Source: Portunus trituberculatus (taxonomy: Eukaryota > Arthropoda > Malacostraca > Decapoda > Portunidae). From it: 64,000 nucleotides of DNA. Position 1 is the first letter of the stretch; each line of letters starts with the position of its first letter. Position numbers and translations under genes: made by a program. Of this stretch, positions 1 through 12,679 are shown piece by piece. The stretch lies in assembly GCF_017591435.1 (NCBI RefSeq), contig NC_059285.1:27002850-27066849 (forward strand), given 5' to 3'. Under the pieces are notes generated by a model, which was not told where the DNA came from, made no database searches, and saw nothing but the letters and a program-made list of their open reading frames with translations.

Positions 1-747
<747 letters not shown>

Positions 748-760
748 TGTGTGTGTGTGT

Positions 761-1512
<752 letters not shown>

Positions 1513-1784
1513 TTTGACGGAAGAAATTTAGGTTAGATTATTTAATGAGTTTAGGTTATGTTAGCGGTTAGATTAAATAAGGTAAGGTTAGGTTTCCTAA
1601 GATTTCATCAGTTCAATAAGATTTTGACAAGATTGTTTGGTTTAGTAAGGATCTGATCCATTTATCAAATGTCAAAAAAAAAAAGATAAAACTGTCAATA
1701 ATACATGATATTTTTTTTTCTCTCTCTCTCTCTCTGTTTTTCGCGCGCGCGCTTTTTAGAATGATTTCATGTATTACTATTAGT

Positions 1785-1826
1785 CATAGTAGTAGTAATG
1801 GTGGACAGCAGTAGTAGTAATTGTAA

Positions 1827-1880
<54 letters not shown>

Positions 1881-2057
1881 CAGCAGCAGCAGTAGTAGCA
1901 GCAGTGGTGGAGCAGCAGTAGTAGTGGTAGCAATGCAGCAGTAGCAGTAGCAGCAGCAGCAGCAGCAGTGGCAGTAGCAGTGCAGCAGTGGCAGTGGCAG
2001 CAGCAGCAGTAGCAGTGGTAGTGGTGCAGGTAGCAGTGCAGCAGTAGCAGTGGTGGT

Positions 2058-2100
<43 letters not shown>

Positions 2101-2119
2101 CAGTATTAGCATGGTTGTT

Positions 2120-2174
<55 letters not shown>

Positions 2175-2302
2175 GCAGCAGCAGCAGCAGCAGCAGCAGT
2201 GGCAGCAGCAGCAGCAGCAGTGAGTATGTTAGCATTATTACTGTTGCAGCAGCAGCAGCAGCAGCAGCAGTGGTTGCAGCAGCAGTAGCAGCAGTGGTAG
2301 TT

Positions 2303-2340
<38 letters not shown>

Positions 2341-2512
2341 GGTGGTGCAGCAGCAGCAGCAGCAGACGTGGTGGTGGTGGATGGCAGCAGCAGCAGCAGT
2401 GGTGGCAGTGGCAGCAGTGGCAGCAGTAGCAGCAGCAGCAGCAGCAGCATGAGTTGTGCAGCAGCAGCAGCAACAGTTGCAGCAACCAGCAACCAGCAAC
2501 AGCAGCAGCAGC

Positions 2513-2611
<99 letters not shown>

Positions 2612-2731
2612 AATGGCATTAGCAGCAGCAGCAGCAATAATGGCAGCAGTAGCAGCAGCAGCAGCAGCAGTAGCAGTAGCAGCAGTAGTAGCAGCAGTAG
2701 CAGTAGTAGTAGTAGTAGTAGTAGCAGTAGC

Positions 2732-2763
<32 letters not shown>

Positions 2764-2775
2764 CACTATTTCTAT
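1785..2775. repeat. ~1-kb compound (AGC)n/(AGT)n trinucleotide repeat
   Basis: Almost 1 kb of interspersed AGT, AGC, GGT and TGC triplets with AGC-dominated cores. All frames give low-complexity poly-Ser, poly-Ala, poly-Gln or poly-Leu, and nothing outside the repeat continues any frame. It is treated as a non-coding microsatellite. Confidence 0.95.
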
Positions 2776-2805
2776 CGTAGTATAGTAGCAATAGTATCAA
2801 TAACA

Positions 2806-4370
2806 GTAAAGATAAAGATAAAGATAAAGATACTTTATTCGTCAAATTGTAATACATTAAATTTTGTTTACAATATGAAATTCATTATGGCTTAGGAGCT
2901 CCCTGGTAGTTATTTGTACATTAAAAATAAATAAAATCAATGAAGCAATGAAAACATTGAAAAACATTTAAAAATGTTACTTAGGCTGTTCAAATGAAAT
3001 GTTAATTTCCTTTCTTATACATGCAATAGTAAGTTATTTCTTCCTTTATCACAGACTATCACATACAGTTGTTATGGCTACTTACACCTAAAAGCTATAG
3101 CGATGATAGGTGGTTGAAGAGAAGAATGCTTTTAGATACAAATGACTTTCTATATTTGTCAGCGCGCTGCATGGGCAGAGCCAACCTTCTACCAGATCTT
3201 CTATATGTATAACATTTATGAAGCGGATGATTTATATCCTTTATAATCCTGTCCACTTGTTTCATTGTACCTGTCAAATAAAGCATATCTAGTGATATGG
3301 TCTTTGCACCTAGTTTTCCTGCCTTTTTAACAATCCTTCGCAGCTTGTTTTTATCTTTACAGGTAAGCTTTCCATACCAGGCAGTGATTAAAAAGTTAAA
3401 AACTGATTCTAATGTGGATTTATAAAACATGCTTGTTATCACTTTCCTACACGAAGGTTAGGTACTCAAGATATACGTACAAAGTGTAATCTTTGGTTGC
3501 ATTTCCTGGACACCATATCTGTATTAACACTGCCCTTTAACTGGTCATCGATCATAAAACACAAATACTTATACTGGCTCACTCTCTCTACGTTTTCTTC
3601 CTCAATTTTCAATAGGTCTGGTACATGTTTATTTTCAGTTCTGAAATCGAATGTCATCTCCTTATTTTTCTTTACATTTAGCTCCGAAAAATTTTGTTTA
3701 CTCCAATCCACAAATTTTGTAACCAGAGTTAAAATTAATAGCCTTCATAATTATCATTCTCAATTTTTCCTAGTATAACTGTATCATCAGCATATTTTAT
3801 GATAGTACAATCATCAGACTCACTTCTACAATCATCTGTGTACAAGGTGAACAGAACGGGGGACAATACACAACCTTGGGGGCTTCTGTGTCGGTGACTA
3901 TCACATTAGACTTAACATTGTTTACATTAGTATATTGGGGTGTCTCGTTAATAAGCTGAAAATCCATTTCAAGATATTTCTGTTTACACCCATTTCTAGC
4001 ATATTTTGAGCAAAATGTAAGGTTGCACAGTATTAAAAGCTGAACTAAAATTAATATACAGTGCTCTAACTTGTGATTTAGGCTTGTCTAAATTCTTATT
4101 AACATCATTTAATAATATAAGTGTTGCATCCTGTACACTTCTATTTTTACAATAAGCAAACTGCATAGGGTCTTTTGAATTATTTGTACTATCACAGATG
4201 TAGTATTTCATTATATTTTCTAAGCATTTCATAATGTTAGATGTTAATACTACAGGTCTAAAATCTTCGGCATTTTTTGGACAGTTAATTTTTGCAATAG
4301 GTTTCACTTCAGATTCCTTCCATTTATGAGTAACCACTCCCTGATCCACTGGATCTTGGAATAATGTGGT
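2806..4370 (-). mobile_element. 5'-truncated L2/Rex1-like (CR1 superfamily) non-LTR retrotransposon
   Basis: On the minus strand the sequence runs from RT motifs through an AT-rich 3' UTR to a tandem ATCTTT tail (plus-strand AAAGAT units at about 2808-2835). Short tandem 3' tails are usual in CR1/L2-type LINEs. The left border is set by that tail. The right border (about 4370) is where RT similarity stops, as expected for 5' truncation during target-primed reverse transcription. No endonuclease domain remains. Confidence 0.88.
3095..4370 (-). pseudogene. LINE reverse transcriptase fragment (L2/Rex1-like), frameshifted
   Basis: Three frames on the minus strand carry successive RT blocks. About 4370-3996 holds DFRPVVLTSNIMKCLE, MQFAYCKNRSVQDA and ALYINFSSAFNTVQP. 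About 3895-3770 has PQGCVLSPVLFTLYTDD followed by the active-site motif KYADDTV. About 3711-3466 has ELNVKKNKEM and VSQYKYL. About 3442-3095 has the thumb/C-terminal region with AWYGKLTCKDKNKLRRIVKK and HPLHKCY. This block order is typical of Rex1/L2-type RTs. At least two frameshifts separate the segments and no start is present, so it cannot be translated as one protein. Family assignment is from motif resemblance. Confidence 0.87.
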
Positions 4371-4738
4371 CAGTATGGGGATTCTAGGTCTGAGCGGCGC
4401 GAGGACTCTGCGTCGCGGACTGAGCGTCGCAAAATTGCTCCTGCCAAGATGTATCAGACTAAGAGGTGAACGCACTTCAGTCTTGAAATCATTGCCGTAG
4501 CGCGGAAGGATTTCATGCGTTCCGATTCCCTGGCATCTGTGTCCTCGTGATGGCAGATTCTGATCAGGAATTGCATCCTGTTTTAAATTTCTCACAGTTG
4601 GAAGTTAGCACGCTGCACCCCACCGCAACCCCAACGGAACGCAAGGGAACGCGCAAGCCATACGGGTATTGTTGACAAAGATGGCCGTCCAAGCTGGCTC
4701 TCCTCCTCCTCGCTCAAGAGCTCGCAGAAGATCCTCTG

Positions 4739-7210
4739 TTGGACGCTGCAGACCTCCTCTTAGCACGAGAGGAGGAAATATTGCTGAGGCAAGAGGAAGA
4801 GGGAGAAGAGAGGCTGCCAAGGCAAGGAGAAGAGGGAGATGATAGGCCGCCAAGTCCTGTGAGGGTCAAGGACTATGCAGAGACGATAGTGCCTCTTTAC
4901 TCCGGGGAAGACTTCAAGAAACACTTTCGTATGCAAAGGGAAACTGTTGAAGTAAGTAGTGAAGGACATGGATAACTTGGTTAATTGATTTGTGGAAAGG
5001 GTGAGGCAGTGATGGACGGCAACTTTGAAGGAAAACAGAGGTCGTGTTTTGGGCATAAACAATCCTATATATTGCATAAACTAAGAAATCTATTAGTATA
5101 GATGTGATCTTTTCATCATAAGAAACAGAAATAGTAGATCCTAAATACTATTTCCAAGCCTTGCCGTCATTAACAACTGCCTCCCCCTACAATGCATAGA
5201 GAGAAATTGGCTGGGCCCACACAAATTGCAGTTCCAGGCGATACACTATTGGTGGTTTTTAATATTATGAGTGTTTACATATTATTATTATTAACACTTC
5301 TAAACTCATTAAACATTTGGAAATAATTTCGAAAATGGACTCCACACCAACCTCTCTGACTTAACCTAACATAGTTCAAGAAATAATTTTCAGCTTGACA
5401 AAGTCATAAATATTACTAATAATGAGATGTTAGTAACCATGATAATAAAAAACATACATAGTGTATTGGCAGAAACTGCAATAAAACCCTGGGGCCCCCC
5501 TGCCTTCACCAGGCACTAGAGTTCCTTTATAAAACAATGAGTATTACACAAAATTATTAACTAATTATGTGTGAGGCTCTATCTGTCAGTGCTTTGCTTT
5601 ATGTAAAAAGATGCTGGATTGTCAGTGGTCATTGCAAGAATGCCCAGTAGCTTCCTTGAATTATGCACATAATGTTATGCTAGCACACCATTGTCTGTAT
5701 GCCACCATTTTTGCCTATGAAGATTATTAACCTTACCTAACCCAAAGCATTTCATACTTAAAACTTAGACTAGCCTATTATAGACAAAACTGGCTTTACT
5801 TCAAAGTTAAATTTTTCTACCTTCCTTATCAATCACAAGACTCAGAGTGATGGGCATCGCATGTAAGCATTTATTCGCATCAGGATGCATTTCACTGAAA
5901 TATTACACATTTTTTAATTAGGTTCATAATATGTACTAATTAATATATGCTTGCTATGCATCACAAATCACTACTTTTCACATTGCCAATATCACAAAGT
6001 AAGATTTGATTTGTGAAAAAAAATACAAAAAAAAAAAAAATCAACTATTCTTCAAAGGTATCAGAGCTCTCATGCACAGGGTCATAGTGAAGAATAACTA
6101 GGTCAAAAACGTATTTTCATATGTACTAGCAGTACTTAGAAATGTTGTCCCTGGCAATGTGCCTGATAACATCTAATAGGTATTTTCATGTCCACATGAC
6201 TCTTGAATTCTTGACCTAAATGGTGGTAAAGCATTTGGTGTGTTATCGGCCATGTTCCATTTGGACACAGACATATTTTCTGGAATTATAGATTAAAGAT
6301 TAACTGCAATTTTAACTCGACCGGAAGTCTGCCGTCTGCTTGCCCCACACCTGCCTGCCAAGATCATTCCTGTATCCAAAAAGGTGTTGGTTACGCTGTG
6401 GCTGCTGGGGAACATTGAGTCATTCCGCGGGGTTGCTGATCGGTTTGACCTTGGCAAATTGTCTCTTCACCGTGTTCTTTTCCAAGTCTGCAATGCACTG
6501 AAAGCCATAAGAGGTACTCTCATTGCATGGCCAACACGAGATCAGCTTCCACAACTGGCTGATGACTTTTAGAAGAACAAATATGCCTGGAGTAATAGGA
6601 GCTTGATGGGACTCGCATCCCTATCCCAAGGCCGTCACATGAAAGATAGGCATACATAAATAGGAAAGGTTTTCCTAGCATTCAGTTGCAAGCTGTTTGT
6701 GATGCCAAACTTAGGTTCATTAACATTCTGACAGGTTTGCCTGGTTCTGTACATGATGCCAGAGTGTTTAGAAATAGCCCACTTTACACTCTGTTGGAAA
6801 ATGGTAATCTTCCTGAAGATTATCATCTATTAGGAGATTCAGCCTATACTCTGCAGCCTTACATGCTAGTTCCATATAGAGACAATGGACACTTGCTTCC
6901 ATGGCAGGTTAATTTTAATCATATCCACTCCACTTCAAGGGTTGTCATCGAGAGGGCATTTGGGCTTCTGAAATCAAAATTTAGGCGGCTACAGAAGTTA
7001 GAGATGATTGATGTAGAAATATCTGGTGCCTGTGTGATGCATAATATAATTTTAATGAAGGAAAACTTAAACCTAGATTTAGAGATTCAGCAGGACTTAG
7101 AAGTAATTGGACATGACGTTGGAGTTGATAATGTTGCAGCACGAGAAGCACGTTCTGCGGTAGTTCAGAAAAGGGATGAGATAGCCACTGGCTTGGCCAT
7201 GCACATGTAA
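4739..7210 (+). pseudogene. Harbinger transposase, copy 1 (split gene, broken)
   Basis: The first exon (4739 to about 4950) encodes an acidic Glu-rich leader beginning MDAADLLLAREEE and ends DFKKHFRMQRETVE at a consensus donor GTAAGTAG. A ~1.35-kb AT-rich intron follows. The second exon (about 6300-7210) carries the helix-turn-helix block SFRGVADRFDLGK and the catalytic blocks HDARVFRNS, GDSAYTLQPYMLVPY and ERAFGLLKSKFRRL. Compared with copy 2 it has a frameshift near 6570, damage around the first catalytic Asp (IDGTHI is not readable) and an in-frame loss of five residues near 7015. The enzyme would cut and paste the element at TWA-type targets. This copy is very unlikely to be active. Confidence 0.87.
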
Positions 7211-7818
7211 ATAGATAATTTGTAATCATGTTAAGTCAAAGTACAAGTTTAAATTACTTACCCTTATTGTAAAATATTTTCATTTAACCCGTTCTGCACG
7301 GACAAAGAAGAGCGGATTTTCAGTTTGATAGTTTAAGGAATAGAGCAAGCTTGAAATACATTTCTTTTCATAGACCAGTAAGCTTAATATATCCTTTCAT
7401 TTGTCCCAGCAAGCTTAATAAAATACTCATGTTCTGCCTCAAGTCATGCCGTGCTGAGAGGGTTAAAGTTAATATTTAGTAAAATATTTAAATTTCTGTT
7501 AAAATCATGTATGAAACAGTAGTTGGGTTTGAATAAATGCCCCGCAAACTACCTCCACTGTGGCAGAATGCGGCGCCTCAACCCGCATGACCACTAAGGA
7601 TACTTTTCACTCAGAAATAATTAGAGTACAGTGGGATTATAGTAAGACAGATGTATGAAAGTATAAATATATATTAATACAAGTACAAAACAATGATAAC
7701 TTATACAAAAAGTTTCTTTATAAAATACAAAACATAAAAAAACCTTTTAATTACCTGCCCAGTTTATCACAGTGGAATCAACATACTAATACACACAGTA
7801 ACTTTTAAGCCACTAAAG

Positions 7819-8203
7819 CAGTGTTTCTTAACCTGGGGTGCAGAAATAAATTTAAGGGGGTGTTGGGGAAGATCACATAAGTGGCAGTAAAAGGTAAAAG
7901 GAATACGTCTGGACAAACGTATTTTTATCACATATTTGGAAATACAATATGGGTAAACTTTAATCTGATTTTATTGTTTGTTGTACCTTAATGATTAAAG
8001 AAACACTTGATTTGTACGAGCGTTCCACACTTTAATATTAAATCAGCATCATAAGCTTTGTATATTACTAATGTGCACGTTCGGTTGTGTGCTAATGTCT
8101 GTCACCAGACGGCAAGACGCCCACACTCCCTCAGTACAGGGTGCTGAACTGCTTAGGCCTGACCAAAAGGGGTGCTGAGATCATAAGAGGTTAAGAAACA
8201 TTG
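7819..8203. mobile_element. hAT-like MITE inside Harbinger copy 1
   Basis: The ends are CAGTGTTTCTTAACC and GGTTAAGAAACATTG, an inverted pair with one mismatch. The left end resembles a widespread hAT terminal motif. Flanking octamers CACTAAAG (7811-7818) and TGCTAAAG (8204-8211) agree at six of eight positions, consistent with an aged 8-bp target duplication. There is no coding capacity. The same insertion sits at the matching position of Harbinger copy 2, so it predates the spread of that lineage. Confidence 0.75.
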
Positions 8204-8226
8204 TGCTAAAGTAAATTTTCACCTAC

Positions 8227-9114
8227 CTTTGCTTTAGGGAGCGAATTTTCTTATCGCAGAGTTCTCCATTCACTGGATAGCCTTCTTGGCGCATCCTCAG
8301 AGCCACGTCCCTCCACACCTCCACCTTCTTTCTGGTCCCCTTTGCAAATTCTTGCTTCAAATCTCCCACTGTGGCAATAAGGAGGAGGACAGCATTTATA
8401 GGCCAGAAGAAACCTGTAAAACAAATCCATAAGTTAGACAGAAGAAAGGGGCATTTCATTCTAATTGGCACTGAAAGCTGTCTAGGTACAATTCAGGAAA
8501 AATGCATTTTTGGCACAAAACAAATAGTATTAAGGTCACTAGTCTAACCTAACTTTGGCTATGAACCTATGTGTGCCTAACTCCTAACTGCTTTGGCAGT
8601 GCAGCTGCAGCATGGAATGCATAACTGAGAACAACAAAGACTGTCCTCAATGGAGTGTTTTATTTTAATACTATACTCATACATAAACTTCACCATATCC
8701 AGTGTATGGGAAATATGTAAACTTTCAGGCTTTATACTCTATTGAAAAGAGTAAGTATACATAAGCTCACTAGAGAAGTAGAACAACTTTCAATGACACG
8801 TTCACCTATAAGTACCCTAGCACTCCCTTAAGGTTACATTTATTCAAAACACATAAAAATTACTGAAAATACCTGCCTTACAATACTCCCCTGTGCACTC
8901 TTAAACAAATTACCAATTAAAAATACACAAAGGCTGGAGAAAAGGAGAACGTAGGTGGTGTACCAATGACGCACTACGTTGTATCATGGCCAGAGTGAGT
9001 TAAAACACATACCTTTACCTCCCATGGTGGCAGGGCCCGGGCCTGTTCCCTCAGCCACAGGTGCTGGAGGGGCCTCTGTAGCAGCAGCTACCATGGCGGT
9101 AGGTGCCCGAGCGT
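8227..9114 (-). pseudogene. Harbinger Myb/SANT-like DNA-binding protein gene, copy 1 (two exons left)
   Basis: Exon 9114-9019 encodes an Ala/Pro-rich stretch (TDARAPTAMVAAATEAPP) between a polypyrimidine acceptor and a donor (G|GTAAAG). Exon 8413-8227 encodes the Myb/SANT-like helices GFFWPINAVLLLIATVGDL, RKKVEVWRDVALRMRQEG and CDKKIRSLKQR, ending at donor GTAGGT. In the Harbinger family this partner binds the ends or escorts the transposase. The following exons seen in copy 2 (RYK-IIKDNN block and Q-rich tail) are deleted here. A further upstream exon may end at the donor GTAAGT on the minus strand near 9222. If so, the hAT element at 9260 is inserted into it. Confidence 0.7.
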
Positions 9115-9259
9115 CTGTGGGAAGAAATGCGACACATATAACACCGTCTTTTATTGCTATAAATACTAATATTTTGGTCATATTGCCTTATTCCAACATT
9201 CTACAAGGGATAACAGACTTACCGCATTGTTTTTGATGTTCTGTGACATCGCATAAGCT

Positions 9260-10581
9260 CAGTGTTGCCAGATGAGACTCATCAAAAGTAGCAGAAAGGT
9301 TCCCTAAAAGTAGCAAATTCACAGACAAAGTAGCCCAAATCCTGTTCACACACACACACACACACACACGGCCCGCGTAGCTCAAAGGTTACAGATTAAT
9401 GATTTTAAGATTTCAAGTATAAATTATTATACTTACCAAAAGCAGGAGGCCAGAGATTTTCTTAGATCAGCTGCAATGATTGTAGCAGGTTTTCCTCGTC
9501 CTCCTCTATTTTTTCATCCTTATATATAGATGAATCATAATGCAGCATGGACACTGGAGGCTCAAATGTATTGCAGCACATGCCTTTTTCTTTCAGGGAG
9601 GTTTTGATTCGTAGAATGGAAGTTAAGAGTCCTAAACCCATACGATTTCTCACTTTAGTTTTAACTGCAGTTACTTTTGAAAATACGCGCTCTACTAAGG
9701 CATTACTAATAGGAAGGCTATACACTTTCAGAGCAAATTCTGCCAGGTCTTTCATAATGAGTTCTCCACCTGCATTTTTTAATGTAGCAGATTTGGACCA
9801 GAACACTGAACCATCCTGAGGTATGTCACCTTCAAATATTTGATGCCAATCAGTATGTAAGGCTGTTCGCCACTGGTTTTCAATCTCAGGGAGTTTTGCT
9901 TGTTCAGCCAGAGATAATGGAAGCTCAGAAAATGGAGGTCTTGTGTGGCTCAAACATATTGCTGGTGATAGATTTTTTTTATCTGTTTCAAGGTTGCAAT
10001 GTTACGTGGGACACGAGCAAGAAGTTCTTCAGATGCTTTTACGAGAAACGCGTGACATCTAGCTTGTATGGCATGCTTGCGTGGGACATGGGGCTGGAGA
10101 GGGAGCTTACAGTTCCTAGGAGTAAGAGTTGCCACCGCGTTTAAATTGATTTTGCATTATTTAGTAAAAATTTTAGTACAATGAGAGAAATGTATATTTT
10201 TAGACGGTGCAGAAACTGATGGAGAATGCGTTCATATATATTATAGAGAGATTTGCGAGGGTGGCATTTTTCCCAATTAATGCCGCTTGGAGGGGACGCT
10301 CAGTTTTGCGATCGTCGCTGCTACCGGGTTAATTTCGATGACTTTGCCCAGAGGTATATACAAACATCGGAAACTTATTCTTTAATTAGATGAAAAAAAT
10401 ATCTAAGTGATATCTTTGAGAGAAAATACGTGTACCTACTTTATGACGAAAGCATATATATTAACCCAACCACATTCCAAAGTAGCCCAAAAAGTCGCAA
10501 GTCGCAGACGTCAAAATTTAGTAGCGCAGCACATCAGAAAGTAGCCCAATTTGCGATTAGTAGCCCAATCTGGCAACACTG
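9260..10581. mobile_element. hAT transposon, internally deleted, with perfect TIRs and 8-bp TSD
   Basis: The 14-bp terminal repeats are exact: CAGTGTTGCCAGAT at 9260-9273 and its complement at 10568-10581. The 8-bp flanks are identical (CATAAGCT at 9252-9259 and 10582-10589), the diagnostic hAT duplication. Both ends carry clustered subterminal AAGTAGC/AGTAGCCCAA words, plausible transposase-binding repeats. The length of 1322 bp is well short of an autonomous hAT (usually 2.5-4 kb). It retains only the C-terminal part of a transposase on the minus strand. A (CA)n tract lies near the left end (9350-9368). Confidence 0.93.
9462..10135 (-). pseudogene. hAT transposase C-terminal (dimerisation) fragment
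   Basis: The minus strand gives EELLARVPRNIATLKQIKKI in one frame (10135 to about 9950). After a frameshift comes LSHTRPPFSELPLSLAEQA, then FWSKSATLKNAGGELIMKDL, FALKVYSLPISNALVERVFS and KVRNRMGLGLLTSILRI. The NA-x-VER-x-FS block and following helix are the signature of the hAT C-terminal dimerisation domain, close to the hAT-like family found in ZBED/SCAND3-type genes. The catalytic core upstream is missing, so this copy could only be mobilised in trans. Confidence 0.88.
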
Positions 10582-10799
10582 CATAAGCTATCAAAATAGC
10601 GTTGGCAGCCCCCACACTGAAAGCATAGTGGTGAAGAGGCGGCCATCTTTGCAGTTTGTTGATAAACAAAGGTTGCCAGACACCGCCAAGCATTCACCTC
10701 CGAGGAGCGCAAGGTCCCGCACGCTTCCGCAAGGCGAGCCGTATGCTGGTCCCCCCCGATTCGGGGGAAGTATGCCATACTGTACGCCAACGGAACGCG

Positions 10800-10993
10800 G
10801 CCCAGGCACACACCACACACCGGGACAACAAGGTCACAACTCCTCGATTTACATCCCGTACCTACTCACTGCTAGGTGAACAGGGGCTACACGTGAAAGG
10901 ACACACACCCAAATATCTCCACCCGGCCGGGGAATCGAACCTCGGTCCTCTGGCTTGTGAAGCCAGCGCTCTAACCACTGAGCTACCGGGCGT
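10800..10993 (-). mobile_element. tRNA-Val-like SINE
   Basis: On the minus strand a full tRNA cloverleaf can be folded from 10993 to about 10921: A-box region TAGCTCAGTGGTTAGAGC, anticodon loop TTCACAA (CAC) and B-box GGTTCGATTCC. The body that follows (GTAGCCCCTGTTCACCTA, then AGGTACGGGATGTAA) is shared with the SINE at 16118-16400. A (GT)n tract adjoins the head at 10992-11012. Because the body recurs elsewhere, a SINE is favoured over a functional tRNA gene. Confidence 0.8.
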
Positions 10994-11241
10994 GTGTGTG
11001 TGTGTGTGTGTCATGATAAGTTACATGGTGAAAAAAGAATAGCTGTCTATGAGTGTAGATGCAGCGAACATGTGGTGTGTGAGTAATTAAAGGATTACAA
11101 CCACCTGGTAGGAATTGTGGTGCACTGGAGTCTCAGGCAGCTTAACTTTACTACCTGCACCCTCTTGACGCTCGGTCCGCTAACAAAATGGACTGAACGT
11201 CGCACGAGCAATTTTGCGACAAACTCAGCTTCATAAAGGTA

Positions 11242-12281
11242 CTAGTGGAAGTGGGCCAAATTCCTCACAATAGCCAGCAACTCCTTCCTGGTGACGCAGT
11301 AATCCCGCTCAGGCTTGCTGAACTTGGAGTTGTAATAGGCCAATACATACTCATTATCTTCCTTTACCTGAGACAACACTGCTCCAAGGCCCTCTGTGCC
11401 TGCATCAGTGTCGAGGATGAAGGGGAGGCCAGGATCAGGAAAGGGCAGCACTGGAGCACTTATCATCATCGCCTTCAGACCACTGAACGCGTCCTGGTAA
11501 GATTCATCCCAGGTGAAGTGGACATTCTTCCTTGTCAGCTGATGCAGGGGAGCAGCAAGGGTGGCAAAGCCTTCCACAAACCTGCGGTAGTAGCTGCACA
11601 GGCTAAGGAAGCTTCTCATGCTCACCACTGACGTCGGGACTGCCAACACCTTGTTAGGGTCCGTGCACACACCGCCTCACCCCACAACATGCCCCAGGAA
11701 CGACATTTCATGCTGGAAGAAGGTGCATTTCTTCGGGTTCAGTTTCAGGTTTGCCTCCCGCAGACGGCCCAGTGCCACCTTTAGACGTTGCAGCTCCTCC
11801 TCAAACTTCCTTGCGAACACCAGAACATCGTCCAGGTACACTAAAGCTGCCTTCCACTGCAACTTTGCCAGCACCTTCTCCATCAGCCACTCAAAGCACC
11901 CAGGGGCATTGCTCAACCTGAACAGCATCACCCGGAATTGCCACAATCCCTGCCCAAAGGAGAACGCTGTCTTCTGCTTGTCTGCCATTGCTAACATCAC
12001 CTGGTGATATCCCAATTTAAGATCAAAAGTGGACAACCACTGAACACCAACCAGAGCATCCTGGGTGTCGTCTATCCTGGGCAGGGGATAGGAGATACCG
12101 TGACGTTATTCAGCGCCCTGTAATCTACACAGAAGCGCTTGGTGCCATCCTTCTTGTTCACCAGGACTACGGGCGACAACCACGGGCTGTCAGAATGCTC
12201 CACTATCCCCTGCACAGCCATCTCTACCATGCGCTGCATCTTTTCTCTCTTGGCCAGCGGGACACGGCAATCAATATACAA
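11242..12281 (-). pseudogene. gypsy RT-RNase H fragment
   Basis: Three frames on the minus strand. 12281-12072 has GIVEHSDSPWLSPVVLVNKK and RFCVDYRALN. 12036-11677 has STFDLKLGYHQV, then LFRLSNAPGCFEWLM and the active-site VYLDDVLVF, then FLGHVVG. 11670-11242 has FLSLCSYYRRFVEGFA and the RNase H opening PFILDTDAGTEGLGAVLSQV, ending LAIVRNLAHFH. These are canonical Ty3/gypsy RT and RH blocks. GLSNAP is altered to RLSNAP, and frames are broken near 12050 and 11673, so the gene is dead. Confidence 0.9.
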
Positions 12282-12283
12282 GC

Positions 12284-12480
12284 TTCTTCAGACCACACAC
12301 ACCAAGTCAAGTAACAGAATCGGAGACAGATGACAACAATGGTGACACATCAGAGGAGGAAGTAGCAAAATAGAGGAATAATTTTGTGTTTAAACATTTT
12401 CCTTTTTCATAGTCATTTGTATGTCTTTGTAAGTTTATTAATAAAAGCATTAATAAGCATAATAGAAATGGGTTTAATGC
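12284..12480 (+). other. Possible 3' end of an unidentified ORF with poly(A) signals
   Basis: From about 12290 one plus-strand frame reads FFRPHTPSQV and an acidic tail, TDDNNGDTSEEEVAK, then a TAG stop near 12373. AT-rich sequence with AATAAAAG-like signals follows. It looks like the C-terminus and 3' UTR of a gene or transposase fragment, but the family is not recognised. It interrupts the gypsy remnant. Confidence 0.3.
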
Positions 12481-12536
12481 AAAATGTATATGTACAGTGA
12501 AAGATTATTTTATTTTGAACACATCCTTCAAAGTCT

Positions 12537-12640
12537 AGTGGTGGTGATGGTAGTGGTGAAAAGACGCCCCTGAAGCCTCGTCCTGGAGGGCGAGGATTCA
12601 GGGGCGTCCTCTCACCACTACCACTACCACTACCACCACT
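12537..12640. repeat. ~104-bp imperfect palindrome (hairpin)
   Basis: The left arm runs GTGGTGGTGATGGTAGTGG then GACGCCCCTGAAGCCTCG. The right arm is its near reverse complement, CGAGGATTCAGGGGCGTC then CCACTACCACTACCACCAC, around a ~10-base centre (about 12581-12590). Arms of about 45 bases with few mismatches would give a strong stem-loop in RNA or cruciform in DNA. Confidence 0.9.
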
Positions 12641-12679
12641 GTTGTCTCACTGCTACCAGTTCCTCCTTGAACTCTTCTG

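Larger units (their letters stand above)
4623..9114 (+). mobile_element. PIF/Harbinger DNA transposon, copy 1 (decayed)
   Basis: It holds a plus-strand DDE_4-type transposase remnant and a divergent minus-strand Myb/SANT-like partner gene, the standard two-gene layout of Harbinger elements. Nearly the whole sequence recurs in inverted orientation at 41242-47290. Identity with copy 2 begins at 4623 (CGCAACCCCAACGG). A TTA just outside (about 4597) followed by GCACGCTGCACCCC could be the 3-bp target duplication and terminal repeat, but no matching right terminus was found. Relative to copy 2 it lacks about 2.1 kb, including the last two exons of the Myb-like gene. The right limit is uncertain because a hAT element sits beyond 9259. 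Confidence 0.85.

Noticed and set aside
1535..1600. Telomere-derived TTAGG array
   Set aside because: Only scattered TTAGGTTA words without a regular period, so interstitial telomere sequence cannot be claimed.
1780..2857. Long ORFs on both strands through the AGC/AGT tract (poly-Ala, poly-Ser, poly-Leu, poly-Gln)
   Set aside because: All frames stay open only because the triplet repeat lacks stops in phase. No non-repetitive flanking domain, splice context or start supports a protein.
4605..4853. Signal-peptide-like ORF (MAAYHLPLLLALAASLLPLPL), also at 47061-47297
   Set aside because: It is antisense to the Glu-rich first exon of the Harbinger transposase, whose GAG/GAA codons create Leu-rich complements. 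Its presence in both copies follows from the duplication.
10921..10993. Functional tRNA-Val(CAC) gene
   Set aside because: A cloverleaf folds, but the acceptor stem uses weak pairs and the downstream body matches another SINE copy, so a SINE head is more likely.
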